64,000 nucleotides of DNA from Brevundimonas sp. (lineage in GTDB: Bacteria > Pseudomonadota > Alphaproteobacteria > Caulobacterales > Caulobacteraceae). The stretch is taken from contig NZ_JAUXQZ010000045.1 in NCBI RefSeq assembly GCF_030682035.1, positions 124,001 through 188,000 on the forward strand, in the 5' to 3' direction. Positions 27,693 to 35,745 of the stretch are shown here, piece by piece (position 1 is the first letter of the stretch; every line of letters starts with the position of its first letter). The notes below the pieces were generated by a model. The model saw only the letters and a list, made by a program, of their open reading frames with translations, ran no database searches and was not told where the DNA came from. Both the position numbers and the translations under genes were made by a program.

Positions 27693-27982
27693 GCTCTCGG
27701 CTCCTGTACGGGGGTGGACCGGGTGGTGCGGCGCAGCTTGTGGGCGCCGATCAGATCGAGGGCCAGCTTTTCGTAGAGCCGCTCGGCCTGGCCCCTGCGG
27801 ACCTTGACCTCGATGGCTTCGCGCTTGCGCCCGTTCACCGCCACCAAAGGGTTGAAATGAAAGTTGTCGCCCTTCGACGCCATTACGATCCGCGCGCGTT
27901 CACGCGGGACGTGCCGCAGATCAAACGCGGCGATGGCGCGGCCCAGGCCTGCGCCCGGTATGATGATGGTGGGCCGTTCCAT
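27689..27982 (-). pseudogene. Sulfide:quinone oxidoreductase with the middle deleted in frame
   Basis: The intact reading frame (97 residues, ATG at 27982, AAGGAG seven bases upstream) fuses the SQR N-terminus (TIIIPGAGLGRAIAAFDLRH with ASKGDNFHFNPLVAVNGRKR) directly to what looks like the extreme C-terminus (RRGQAERLYEKLALDLIGAH). A normal SQR is about 400 residues, so roughly 300, including the redox cysteines and the quinone pocket, are missing. It cannot be a working SQR, but it keeps its start signal and its coupling to DUF2892, perhaps serving as the operon's translated leader. Confidence 0.75.
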
Positions 27983-28099
27983 GCGCAAACTCCTTGAGCT
28001 GTCCCCGATGCTCAATCCTGCGCCAACGGGGTCCGCCGCGCCTTGTTCCGAACAAGGCCGGGAATCGGCGCCCTGTGCACAGACCTCAGGCTTGCATTC

Positions 28100-28119
28100 A
28101 TATTAGCATGATATAATAT
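28100..28119. promoter_or_regulatory. Divergent promoter with AT-rich inverted repeat, candidate BigR-type operator
   Basis: Between the SQR remnant (minus) and the RND adaptor (plus) lies ATATTAGCATGATATAATAT, with ATATTA and TAATAT arms eight bases apart. It contains a perfect TATAAT (28112-28117) that could be the -10 of the rightward operon, and a second ATATTAG follows at 28116. This AT-rich island stands out in GC-rich DNA and sits where one ArsR repressor could control both operons. The regulator itself is the third gene of the right-hand operon. Confidence 0.55.
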
Positions 28120-28147
28120 TAGAGCAACCTTACATAAGGATTCTCGG

Positions 28148-29179
28148 ATGAAGACGCCCACGGCCCTGTTCGCCGCCCTCGCCGCCGTCCTTCTGGTCGG
28201 CGGATTGTCGGCCTGCGGCGGAGAGCCCGAGGTCGTGGTGACCGCGCCTGCGCGGGGCGAGCGCCTGACCGTGACCGAAGCCATGATCGACGCGGTCAAG
28301 CCGGCCTCAGCCGTGGTGGCCTCGCGCGATCTCGGCGAGGCGCGGGCCCGCATTCCGGGTACGCTCAGCGAGTTGAACGTGCGTGAAGGCGATACGGTGC
28401 GTCAGGGCCAGATCATCGGCCTGGTCACCGACAACCGGGTCGGGCTCGAGACGGCGGCTTATGGTGCTCAGGTCGCGGCGGCCGAGGCCGAGGCCGCGCG
28501 GGCCCGGGCTGACCTGTCGCGCATCCAGACCCTGTTCGACAAAGGCATCTACGCCCAGGCCCGGCTCGACCAGTCCGTGGCCGCCTCGCGGGCCGCCGAC
28601 GCACAGGTCAGGGCGGCGCGCGCCGTGCGCTCGGCCAGCGCCGAGACCGGGGCCCAGGGCCGCATCCTGGCCCCCACGTCCGGGCGGGTGCTCGCCGCCG
28701 ACGTGCCCGCCGGTTCGGTGGTTAACGCCGGACAGTCAGTCGCCACCATCACCGCCGGACCGCTGGTCCTGCGACTTGAACTGCCCGAGGCCCAGGGTCG
28801 CAACCTGCGGGTCGGCCAAGGCGTCATCATTTCGTCCGAGGACCTGCCCGGCGTCAGCGCGGGGACCATCGCCCAGGTCTATCCGGCCACCACCGCCGGC
28901 CAGACCATCGCGGACATCTCGGTGCCCGGCTTGAACAGCGACCGGGTTGGACAGCGCGTCACCGTCCAGGTGCCGGTGGGTCAGCGGCGCGCGCTGGTAA
29001 TTCCCCGCCGCGTCGTCGCCAGCCGCTACGGCATCGACTTCGTCCGCACCGTCGATCGCGCCGGCCACGTTAGCGAGGCGCCGGTCCAGTTGGGCGGCCC
29101 CGCCGGTGCGGATCGTGTCGAGGTCCTGTCGGGTCTCGCTGCCGGCGATGTGGTGCTGGCCCCGGAGCCCACCCGATGA
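28148..29179 (+). CDS. RND efflux periplasmic adaptor (lipoprotein)
   Basis: 343 residues. An AAGGA ribosome site precedes the ATG. The signal peptide ends in lipobox LSAC (Cys about 23). The lipoyl/barrel-sandwich halves (LNVREGDTVRQGQ and GRILAPTSGRVLAADVPAGS) flank a short coiled-coil hairpin, as in HlyD/AcrA-type adaptors. It bridges the inner-membrane pump to an outer-membrane channel, which is not encoded here. The ATGA overlap couples it to the pump gene. Confidence 0.9.
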   Translation: MKTPTALFAALAAVLLVGGLSACGGEPEVVVTAPARGERLTVTEAMIDAVKPASAVVASRDLGEARARIPGTLSELNVREGDTVRQGQIIGLVTDNRVGLETAAYGAQVAAAEAEAARARADLSRIQTLFDKGIYAQARLDQSVAASRAADAQVRAARAVRSASAETGAQGRILAPTSGRVLAADVPAGSVVNAGQSVATITAGPLVLRLELPEAQGRNLRVGQGVIISSEDLPGVSAGTIAQVYPATTAGQTIADISVPGLNSDRVGQRVTVQVPVGQRRALVIPRRVVASRYGIDFVRTVDRAGHVSEAPVQLGGPAGADRVEVLSGLAAGDVVLAPEPTR

Positions 29180-32100
29180 ACCTCGGCCTTTCCGGGCGGC
29201 TGACTCGCGCCACGCTCAACTCGCCCCTGACCCCCCTGATACTGCTGGCGGCGATCGCCGTCGGCCTGATGGCCGTGCTGTCGATCCCCCGCGAGGAGGA
29301 GCCGCAGATCAGCGTGCCCGTGGTCGACATCATGGTCGCAGCCCCCGGGCTGAGCGCCGCCGACGCGACCGAACTGGCGGCCAAGCCGCTGGAAGCCATC
29401 GTCCGCAGCATCGACGGCGTCGAGCACGTCTACACCCAGGTACAGGACGACCGGGTGATGGTCACCGCCCGTTTCGTGGTCGGCTCGGACCCCGACGACG
29501 CGGCGGTTCGCGTGCACGAGAAGGTGCGCGCCAACTACGGCTCCATTCCCACGGGCGTGTCAGAGCCGCAGATCGTCACCCGGGGCATTAATGACGTTCC
29601 GGCCGTGGTCCTGACCCTGACACCCCGCGCCGCCGCCGCCGCGCGCTGGAGCGATCAGGCCCTCTACGACGTCGCCGCCCGCCTGCGCACCGAGATCAGC
29701 AAGGTTGAGGACGTCGGCCTGACCTTCGTCGTCGGCGGCCGCCCGTCCGAGATCAGGGTGGAGCCCGATCCCGCCCGCATGGCCGCGCGCGGCGTGGCGC
29801 TGTCCTCCATCCTCGAGACTGTGGCCCAGGCCAACCGCAGCTTCCCCGCCGGCGCCTTCCGCGACCAGGGCCAGGCCGTGTCGTTGCGCTCCGGCGAACG
29901 GCTGGCCACGCCCGACGATGCGGCCCTGCTGACGGTCCGTTCTATGGCCGGCGAGCCGGTCTATCTGCGCGACGTAGCGACCGTCGTTCAGGCCCCGCGC
30001 GAGGATCAGGCCCGGGCCGCCCACTACGCGCGCGTCGGCGACGGCTGGAGCCGGACCCCGGCCGTCAGCCTGGCCGTGGCCAAGCGCCAGGGGGCCAACG
30101 CCGTGGTGGTCTCCCATGGGGTGATGCAGCGGGTCGAGGCGCTGAAGGGCACGCTGATTCCGGACGGCCTCGAGGTCGTGGTCACTCGCGACTATGGCGA
30201 GACGGCCAATGAAAAGGCCAATGAGCTGCTCATGCACCTCGGCCTCGCCACCATCTCCATCGTTATCCTGATCGGTTTCGCCATCGGCTGGCGCGAGGCC
30301 GGCGTGACGGCAGTGGTGATCCCCACGACCATTCTGCTGACCCTCTTCGCCTCCAACCTGATGGGCTACACCATCAACCGCGTCAGCCTGTTCGCCCTGA
30401 TCTTCTCGATCGGCATCCTCGTCGACGACGCCATCGTGATGATCGAGAACATCGCCCGCCACTGGGCCATGAATGACGACCGCAGCCGCGCCCAGGCCAC
30501 CGTCGAGGCCGTGGCCGAGGTGGGCAACCCGACCGTGGTCGCCACCCTGACCGTGGTCGCCGCCCTGCTGCCCATGCTGTTCGTCTCGGGTCTGATGGGC
30601 CCCTATATGGCGCCGATCCCGGTCAACGCCTCGGCGGCCATGGTCTTCTCTTTCTTCGTCGCCGTGGTCATCGCGCCCTGGCTGATGATCCGTCTGGCCC
30701 GCAAGACCCTGGCCGGAGACACGGGTCACGAGCACGGGGAGGGGATGCTGGGCCGCCTTTATCGCAAGGTTGCGACGCCCGTGATCCGCTCGCGCCGCAG
30801 CGCCTGGACCTTCCTGATCGTGGTCGGTGTCGCCACCCTGCTCGCCATGTCGATGTTCGGCTTCCGGGCCGTGCCGGTGAAGCTGCTGCCGTTCGACAAC
30901 AAGTCCGAGCTGCAGGTCGTGCTGGACATGCCCGAAGGGACCAGCCTCGAGACCACCGAACGCACCCTGGCCGGGGCCGCCGCCGTGGCCGGGACCTTGG
31001 CCGAGGTCGAGTCGCTGGAAAGCTATGCCGGAACCGCCGCGCCGTTCAACTTCAACGGCTTGGTGCGCCACTATTTCCTGCGCGCCGGGGCCGAGCAGGG
31101 CGACCTTGCGGTGATGCTGGCCCCCAAGGGTGAACGCAGCCGCAGCAGCCACGCCATCGCCCTCGACCTGCGCCGCAGTCTGGCCGACCTGCCGCTGCCG
31201 GCGGGGGCCTCAATCAAGGTGGTCGAGGCCCCGCCGGGACCGCCGGTGTTGGCGACCCTGCTGGCCGAGGTCTACGGCCCCGATCCCGCCACCCGCCGCG
31301 CCGTGGCCGCCGAACTGGAGACCCTGTTCCGGGCCGAGCCCTCGGTGGTCGACGTGGACAACAGCTACGGCGTCCGCCGTCCGGTCCTGCGCCTGATCCC
31401 GGACCGCGAGAAGATCGAGCGATTCGGCCTGTCCGAACGCGAGGTGCACGACTCCATCGCCGCCGTCATGGGCGGCCAGGTGCTCGGCTACGCCGAGCGC
31501 GGAGACGAGCGGACCCCTCTGGAGATCGCCGTGCGCCTGCCGCAGTCGGCCCGGACCTGGAACGAACAGATGGCTGTCATGCCCGTTGCCATGACCACGA
31601 TCGACGGCGGCCGGCGGCTGGTCGAACTGGGCGAGGTGGTCGAGGCCCGGCGCGAGCTGGCCGGCTGGCCCGTCTATCGCCGCGACGGCCGGGCCGCGGA
31701 GATGGTCACCGCCGAACTGGCCGGCCAGTTCGAAGCCCCGATCTACGGCATCATGGCCATCGACGCGGCCATCAAGGCCCACGACTGGAAGGGGCTGCCG
31801 CGTCCCGAGGTTCGCCTCAACGGCCAGCCGACGGACGAGACGGTCCCCACCGTGCTGTGGGACGGCGAATGGGAGATCACCTGGGTGACCTTCCGCGACA
31901 TGGGCGCCGCCTTCGGCGTGGCCCTGCTGGGGATCTATGTTCTGGTCGTCGCCCAGTTCAAGGATTTCCGCATTCCGCTGGTGATCCTGACGCCCATCCC
32001 CCTGACCCTGATCGGCATCGTCATCGGCCACATGCTGTTCGGCGCGCCCTTCACCGCCACCTCGATGATCGGCTTCATCGCCCTGGCGGGGATCATCGTG

Positions 32101-32406
32101 CGAAACTCGATCCTGCTGGTCGACTTCATTCGCCACGCCCGAACACCGGGACGGCCGCTGCGCGAGGTTCTGCTGGAGGCGGGCGCCATCCGCTTCAAGC
32201 CCATCCTGCTCACCGCCCTGGCCGCCATGATCGGCGCTGCGGTCATTCTGTTCGATCCGATTTTCCAGGGATTGGCGATTTCCCTGCTGTTCGGTCTGAT
32301 TTCCTCCACGATTCTGACGGTGCTGGTGATCCCGGCCATCTATATCGCGTTGAAGGACGACGGTCGGCCCCTGGCTGCGCCCGGGCCCGCGGAAGAGACG
32401 CCATGA
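29176..32406 (+). CDS. RND-family efflux pump permease (AcrB/MexF-like)
   Basis: 1076 residues with the twelve-helix RND plan. TM4 carries the proton-relay block SIGILVDDAIVMIENIARHW, with adjacent aspartates as in drug-type (HAE) RNDs, unlike the single-Asp heavy-metal form of the CzcA protein later in the window. Large periplasmic loops follow TM1 and TM7. The exported substrate is unknown; control by a BigR-like repressor suggests a reactive sulfur, oxidant or electrophile signal. The stop overlaps the arsR start (ATGA). Confidence 0.9.
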   Translation: MNLGLSGRLTRATLNSPLTPLILLAAIAVGLMAVLSIPREEEPQISVPVVDIMVAAPGLSAADATELAAKPLEAIVRSIDGVEHVYTQVQDDRVMVTARFVVGSDPDDAAVRVHEKVRANYGSIPTGVSEPQIVTRGINDVPAVVLTLTPRAAAAARWSDQALYDVAARLRTEISKVEDVGLTFVVGGRPSEIRVEPDPARMAARGVALSSILETVAQANRSFPAGAFRDQGQAVSLRSGERLATPDDAALLTVRSMAGEPVYLRDVATVVQAPREDQARAAHYARVGDGWSRTPAVSLAVAKRQGANAVVVSHGVMQRVEALKGTLIPDGLEVVVTRDYGETANEKANELLMHLGLATISIVILIGFAIGWREAGVTAVVIPTTILLTLFASNLMGYTINRVSLFALIFSIGILVDDAIVMIENIARHWAMNDDRSRAQATVEAVAEVGNPTVVATLTVVAALLPMLFVSGLMGPYMAPIPVNASAAMVFSFFVAVVIAPWLMIRLARKTLAGDTGHEHGEGMLGRLYRKVATPVIRSRRSAWTFLIVVGVATLLAMSMFGFRAVPVKLLPFDNKSELQVVLDMPEGTSLETTERTLAGAAAVAGTLAEVESLESYAGTAAPFNFNGLVRHYFLRAGAEQGDLAVMLAPKGERSRSSHAIALDLRRSLADLPLPAGASIKVVEAPPGPPVLATLLAEVYGPDPATRRAVAAELETLFRAEPSVVDVDNSYGVRRPVLRLIPDREKIERFGLSEREVHDSIAAVMGGQVLGYAERGDERTPLEIAVRLPQSARTWNEQMAVMPVAMTTIDGGRRLVELGEVVEARRELAGWPVYRRDGRAAEMVTAELAGQFEAPIYGIMAIDAAIKAHDWKGLPRPEVRLNGQPTDETVPTVLWDGEWEITWVTFRDMGAAFGVALLGIYVLVVAQFKDFRIPLVILTPIPLTLIGIVIGHMLFGAPFTATSMIGFIALAGIIVRNSILLVDFIRHARTPGRPLREVLLEAGAIRFKPILLTALAAMIGAAVILFDPIFQGLAISLLFGLISSTILTVLVIPAIYIALKDDGRPLAAPGPAEETP

Positions 32407-32747
32407 TCGACGCCTTGCCTATGCCGAACGCCGCCGCCCTCGCCGAGCTCGAGGCCAGCGCCGCTCCCGCGGCCCGGCTGTTGCGGCTGTTCGCCAACGA
32501 GCAGCGACTGATGCTGATGTGCCGGCTGAGCGAAGGTGAGTGCGCGGTCGGTGAGTTGGCCGGCTATGCGGGCCTGTCGCAGTCAGCCTGTTCGCAGCAT
32601 CTCGCCCGCTTGCGCATAGCCGGCGTCATCGCTCCGCGACGCGAGGCCCAGACCATCTACTACGGCATCTCCGATCCAGCCGCGGCCCGCCTCATCGCCC
32701 TGCTATGCGACATCTACCGCGATAAACCCGAGGACCAGACATCATGA
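32403..32747 (+). CDS. ArsR-family repressor, BigR/SqrR-like two-cysteine type
   Basis: 114 residues from the ATG at 32403; the longer track ORF is over-extended. The winged helix reads LSQSACSQHLARLRIAGVIA and REAQTIYYGI. Cysteines at about 40 (LMCRLSEGE) and 102 (ALLCDIYR) fall where BigR/SqrR have their persulfide-sensing pair (C41/C107 type), whereas the metal-site ELCVCDL motif is absent. It is therefore a likely persulfide or redox sensor (inference). Overlaps couple it to the pump and the DUF302 gene. Confidence 0.85.
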   Translation: MIDALPMPNAAALAELEASAAPAARLLRLFANEQRLMLMCRLSEGECAVGELAGYAGLSQSACSQHLARLRIAGVIAPRREAQTIYYGISDPAAARLIALLCDIYRDKPEDQTS

Positions 32748-33127
32748 CCTATTTCCATGCCCGCACGATCGAGGGCGACTTCGAGGCCGTCGTCGAGCGC
32801 ACCCGCGCGGCGCTTCAAAAGCACGGCTTCGGCGTCCTCACCGAGATCGACGTCCAGGCCACGCTCAAGGCGAAGATCGGGGAGAATTTCCGCCCTTACC
32901 GCATCCTCGGCGCCTGCAACCCCGTCATGGCCCACGAAGCCCTGAATATGGAGCCGCACGTCGGGGTCATGCTGCCCTGCAACGTCGTCGTCCAGCAGAC
33001 CGATTGCGGCGTCGAGGTGTTCGCCGTCGACCCCGCCGCCTCGATGAGCGCTATCGACAATACCGAACTGCTGGGCCACGCGCGGACGGTGGGTGAGCAT
33101 TTGCGTTCGGCTGTCGATGAGATTTGA
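32744..33127 (+). CDS. DUF302 family protein
   Basis: 127 residues with the DUF302 pattern (TIEGDFEAVVERTRAALQKH, LTEIDVQATLKAKIG, LGACNPVMAHEAL, GVMLPCNVVVQ). There is no signal peptide, so it is probably cytoplasmic. The biochemical role of the family is unknown; members often sit in oxidative or sulfur stress operons. It is the last gene of the adaptor-pump-ArsR operon (ATGA overlap). The four cysteines may matter in redox sensing. Confidence 0.88.
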   Translation: MTYFHARTIEGDFEAVVERTRAALQKHGFGVLTEIDVQATLKAKIGENFRPYRILGACNPVMAHEALNMEPHVGVMLPCNVVVQQTDCGVEVFAVDPAASMSAIDNTELLGHARTVGEHLRSAVDEI

Positions 33128-33201
33128 GGGCGCGCGCGACGGCGCGATTTGATCTGCAATCCGGCTTCTCGAACGCACGATGTTTGCGAGCCGGGCAGGG
33201 A

Positions 33202-33500
33202 GGGATGCTGTCAGGCTAACGCTAACCTGTCTCCACATAGAGCGGCATAAGCCACTGACAGGGATGATGTTTCGTGGAGCCGATCTCGTTCAAGCGCGAT
33301 AGATTTCCGGCGGATGTCATCCGACATGCGGCGTGGCTCTGTTTCCGGTTCAGCCTGAGTTTCCGCGACGTGAGGAGCTTCTGGCGCAGCGGGGATCGAC
33401 GTCAGCTACGAGACGATCCGGTGCGGGCCATCAAATTTGGGCCATAGCCAAGACGCTGGGCGGGTCAGATCGCCGGGTGGCCAGTTTTGGGCCGACAGCG
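33202..33500 (+). mobile_element. Truncated, frameshifted IS6-type element, left end (remnant B)
   Basis: A terminal repeat (GGGATGCTGTCAGGCTAAC, then CCTGTCTCCAC) is followed by the start of an IS6-type transposase: GTG at about 33273, FKRDRFPADVIRHAAW, then FRFSLSFRDV. The frame then breaks. EELLAQRG is in the next frame and DVSYETIRC in another, meaning at least two single-base losses. Similarity fades after about 33500, so the catalytic DDE region is missing. This is a dead 5' end. It accounts for most of the 467-base gap between the DUF302 gene and the TPR gene. Confidence 0.8.
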
Positions 33501-33594
33501 CCGCCGCCGCGGTTGCCTGAGGCGGCCGACGTAGGGCACGGTTCGGCTTCGCACCGTCAGTCTGACAACGCCGCCGAGGCGATAGCGGGGAGCA

Positions 33595-35616
33595 ATGATG
33601 ATGTCAGCGGCCGATCCGGGCCCGGCCGGCAGCGCCGATCTGACGACGGCGCTTGCGCATGGATATCGTTTGATGTCCGACGACCCAAGGCTCGCGGAGG
33701 CCCAGGCAGACGAGATCCTCCGACTCTACCCAGATGAAGCGGAAGCACTGGTTCTGCTGGCTTCAGCCCGGCGCCGACGGGGGGCGCCGGAGGCCGCTCT
33801 GGCGGCCCTGGAGCCGCTGTTGGCGACCCGGCCCGACTGGGGGCCGCTTCATGCTGCGATCGGACTCGCACTGACCGACCTGGGCCAAGGCAATACCGCC
33901 ATCGCTGCCCTGAAACGCGCCGTGACACTGGATCCGGGTCTGACCTCCGCTTGGCGCGCTCTGGCCGAACAATTGGCTATGGGCGGAGATGACACGGGTG
34001 CGGCGGTCGCCACCGCCGAGGAGATCCGTTCATCGGTTTCAGATCCGATCCTGCTCGAAGCCGGCGCGGCGCTGGCTGACAATCGTCTGGCCATCGCTGA
34101 ACGCCTGCTGAGGGACTATCTCAAGCGAGATCCGTTCAATGTTCCTGCGATCCGGATGCTCGCCGAAACCGGGGGTCGGCTCGGTCGGCTTGACGACGCC
34201 GAACGTCTGTTGGAGCGCTGCGTCGAACTGGCCCCGGGCTTCGCTCCCGCGCGGCACAACTATGCGACCGTCCTCTACCGCCAGAACAAGGCTGTCGCGG
34301 CATTGGCGCAGATCGAGCAGCTACTGAGCCTCGAACCGGACCGCCCCACCTATCTGAATCTCAAGGCCGCTGCGCTCGGCCGGGTGGGCGACTATGACGA
34401 GGCCATCGCGATCTGGAGTTCGCTACTCAAGGCGCTTCCGGATCAACCCCGGGTCTGGCTGAGCTTCGGCCATGCGCTCAAGACCGTCGGGCGTCAGGCC
34501 GAGTGCATTGACGCCTATCGCCGCGCTGCGGCCCTTGCTCCTCATATGGGAGAGGCCTGGTGGAGTCTGGCCAATCTCAAAACCCTGGTCTTTACGTCCG
34601 CCGACGTCGCCGAGATGGAACGTCAGCTGGTCCGTCCGGACATCTCCGACGAGGATCGGCTTCATCTGGCCTATACGCTCGGCAAGGCGTTCGAGGATGC
34701 CGGAAGCTATCGTTCCTCGTTCAACCATTACCAGCAGGGGGCTGGACTGCGTCGAGCGCGCGAGCGCTATGACGCCGCCGCCACGACCTCGCACATGGAG
34801 CGGTCCCGCGCCGTGTTCACCCCGGACTTGCTGGCCCGCAAAGCCGGGGCGGGCTGTCCGGCGCCGGATCCGATCTTCGTCGTGGGTCTGCCACGGGCCG
34901 GTTCAACCTTGATCGAACAGATCCTGTCGAGCCATTCGGCGGTGGAGGGAACCCAGGAACTGCCCGACATCATCTCGCTGGCGCGACGGTTGGGCGGCGG
35001 GTCTGAGGGGAGAGGGGCCACGGCCTACCCCGAGAGTCTGGCGGAGCTCGACGGCGCAGACCTTTCAGCCCTCGGCGAAGAATACGTCGCGCGGACCCGG
35101 GTGCACCGGAAGACGGATCGTCCGTTCTTTATCGACAAGATGCCAAACAATTTCGCCCATGTCGGGCTGATCCATCTGATCCTGCCGAAGGCGAAGATCA
35201 TCGACGCCCGACGACACCCGATGGCCGGCTGCTTTTCCGCCTTCAAACAGCATTTCGCGCGCGGCCAGAACTTCTCCTACGACCTCGTCGACCTGGGCCG
35301 CTACTATTCCGACTATGTCGCCCTGATGCGGCATTTCGACGAGGTCCTGTCTGGCCGCGTGCACCGGGTGATCTATGAGGACATGATCGCCGATCCGGAG
35401 GGGCAGACCCGCGCCCTGTTGGATCATTGCGGCCTCCCCTTTGAGGCGGCCTGCCTGCGGTTCCACGAGACCGAGCGCGCTGTTCGGACAGCGAGCTCCG
35501 AACAGGTGCGGCGCCCGATCTTCACCGATGCTCTCGAGCAGTGGCGCCACTACCAGGCCTGGCTGGAGCCCCTGGAAGCGGCCCTTGGCGAGACCCGGCG
35601 GAACTGGCGTCAGTAG
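33595..35616 (+). CDS. TPR-repeat sulfotransferase
   Basis: Up to 673 residues; ATGs at 33595, 33598 and 33601 follow GGGGAG, the last having the best spacing. Residues about 10-400 are tetratricopeptide repeats. Residues about 420-660 are a sulfotransferase domain with the PAPS-binding GLPRAGSTLIEQILSSHS loop and the RRHPMAGCFSAFKQHF block. The family moves sulfate from PAPS to hydroxyl or amine acceptors, and TPRs may hold a protein or peptide acceptor. PAPS would come from CysD/CysNC (11.3-8.6 kb). It is followed after 129 bases by a TonB-dependent receptor. Confidence 0.88.
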   Translation: MMMSAADPGPAGSADLTTALAHGYRLMSDDPRLAEAQADEILRLYPDEAEALVLLASARRRRGAPEAALAALEPLLATRPDWGPLHAAIGLALTDLGQGNTAIAALKRAVTLDPGLTSAWRALAEQLAMGGDDTGAAVATAEEIRSSVSDPILLEAGAALADNRLAIAERLLRDYLKRDPFNVPAIRMLAETGGRLGRLDDAERLLERCVELAPGFAPARHNYATVLYRQNKAVAALAQIEQLLSLEPDRPTYLNLKAAALGRVGDYDEAIAIWSSLLKALPDQPRVWLSFGHALKTVGRQAECIDAYRRAAALAPHMGEAWWSLANLKTLVFTSADVAEMERQLVRPDISDEDRLHLAYTLGKAFEDAGSYRSSFNHYQQGAGLRRARERYDAAATTSHMERSRAVFTPDLLARKAGAGCPAPDPIFVVGLPRAGSTLIEQILSSHSAVEGTQELPDIISLARRLGGGSEGRGATAYPESLAELDGADLSALGEEYVARTRVHRKTDRPFFIDKMPNNFAHVGLIHLILPKAKIIDARRHPMAGCFSAFKQHFARGQNFSYDLVDLGRYYSDYVALMRHFDEVLSGRVHRVIYEDMIADPEGQTRALLDHCGLPFEAACLRFHETERAVRTASSEQVRRPIFTDALEQWRHYQAWLEPLEAALGETRRNWRQ

Positions 35617-35745
35617 GCAGGAGGCGTCCGTGTTCGGGCCACAGGTCCGGGCGGAACGCACCCGTTCGACCGGGGCAAATTTGCAATATTGACATCTCCC
35701 CCCGGAACCAGAGCAACTGGCCCTGTGAGTCGTCGGGGGGCTGAG

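Noticed and set aside
29560-31152. 530-codon minus-strand ORF in the RND pump gene
   Set aside because: His/Gly/Asp-rich shadow of a membrane protein gene with no recognisable domain.
28148-33127. Heavy-metal (CusCBA/Czc) identity for the first RND operon
   Set aside because: Its TM4 block has the two aspartates (VDDAIVMIEN) of the drug-type class and the repressor lacks an ArsR metal-site motif, so a heavy-metal pump is less likely.
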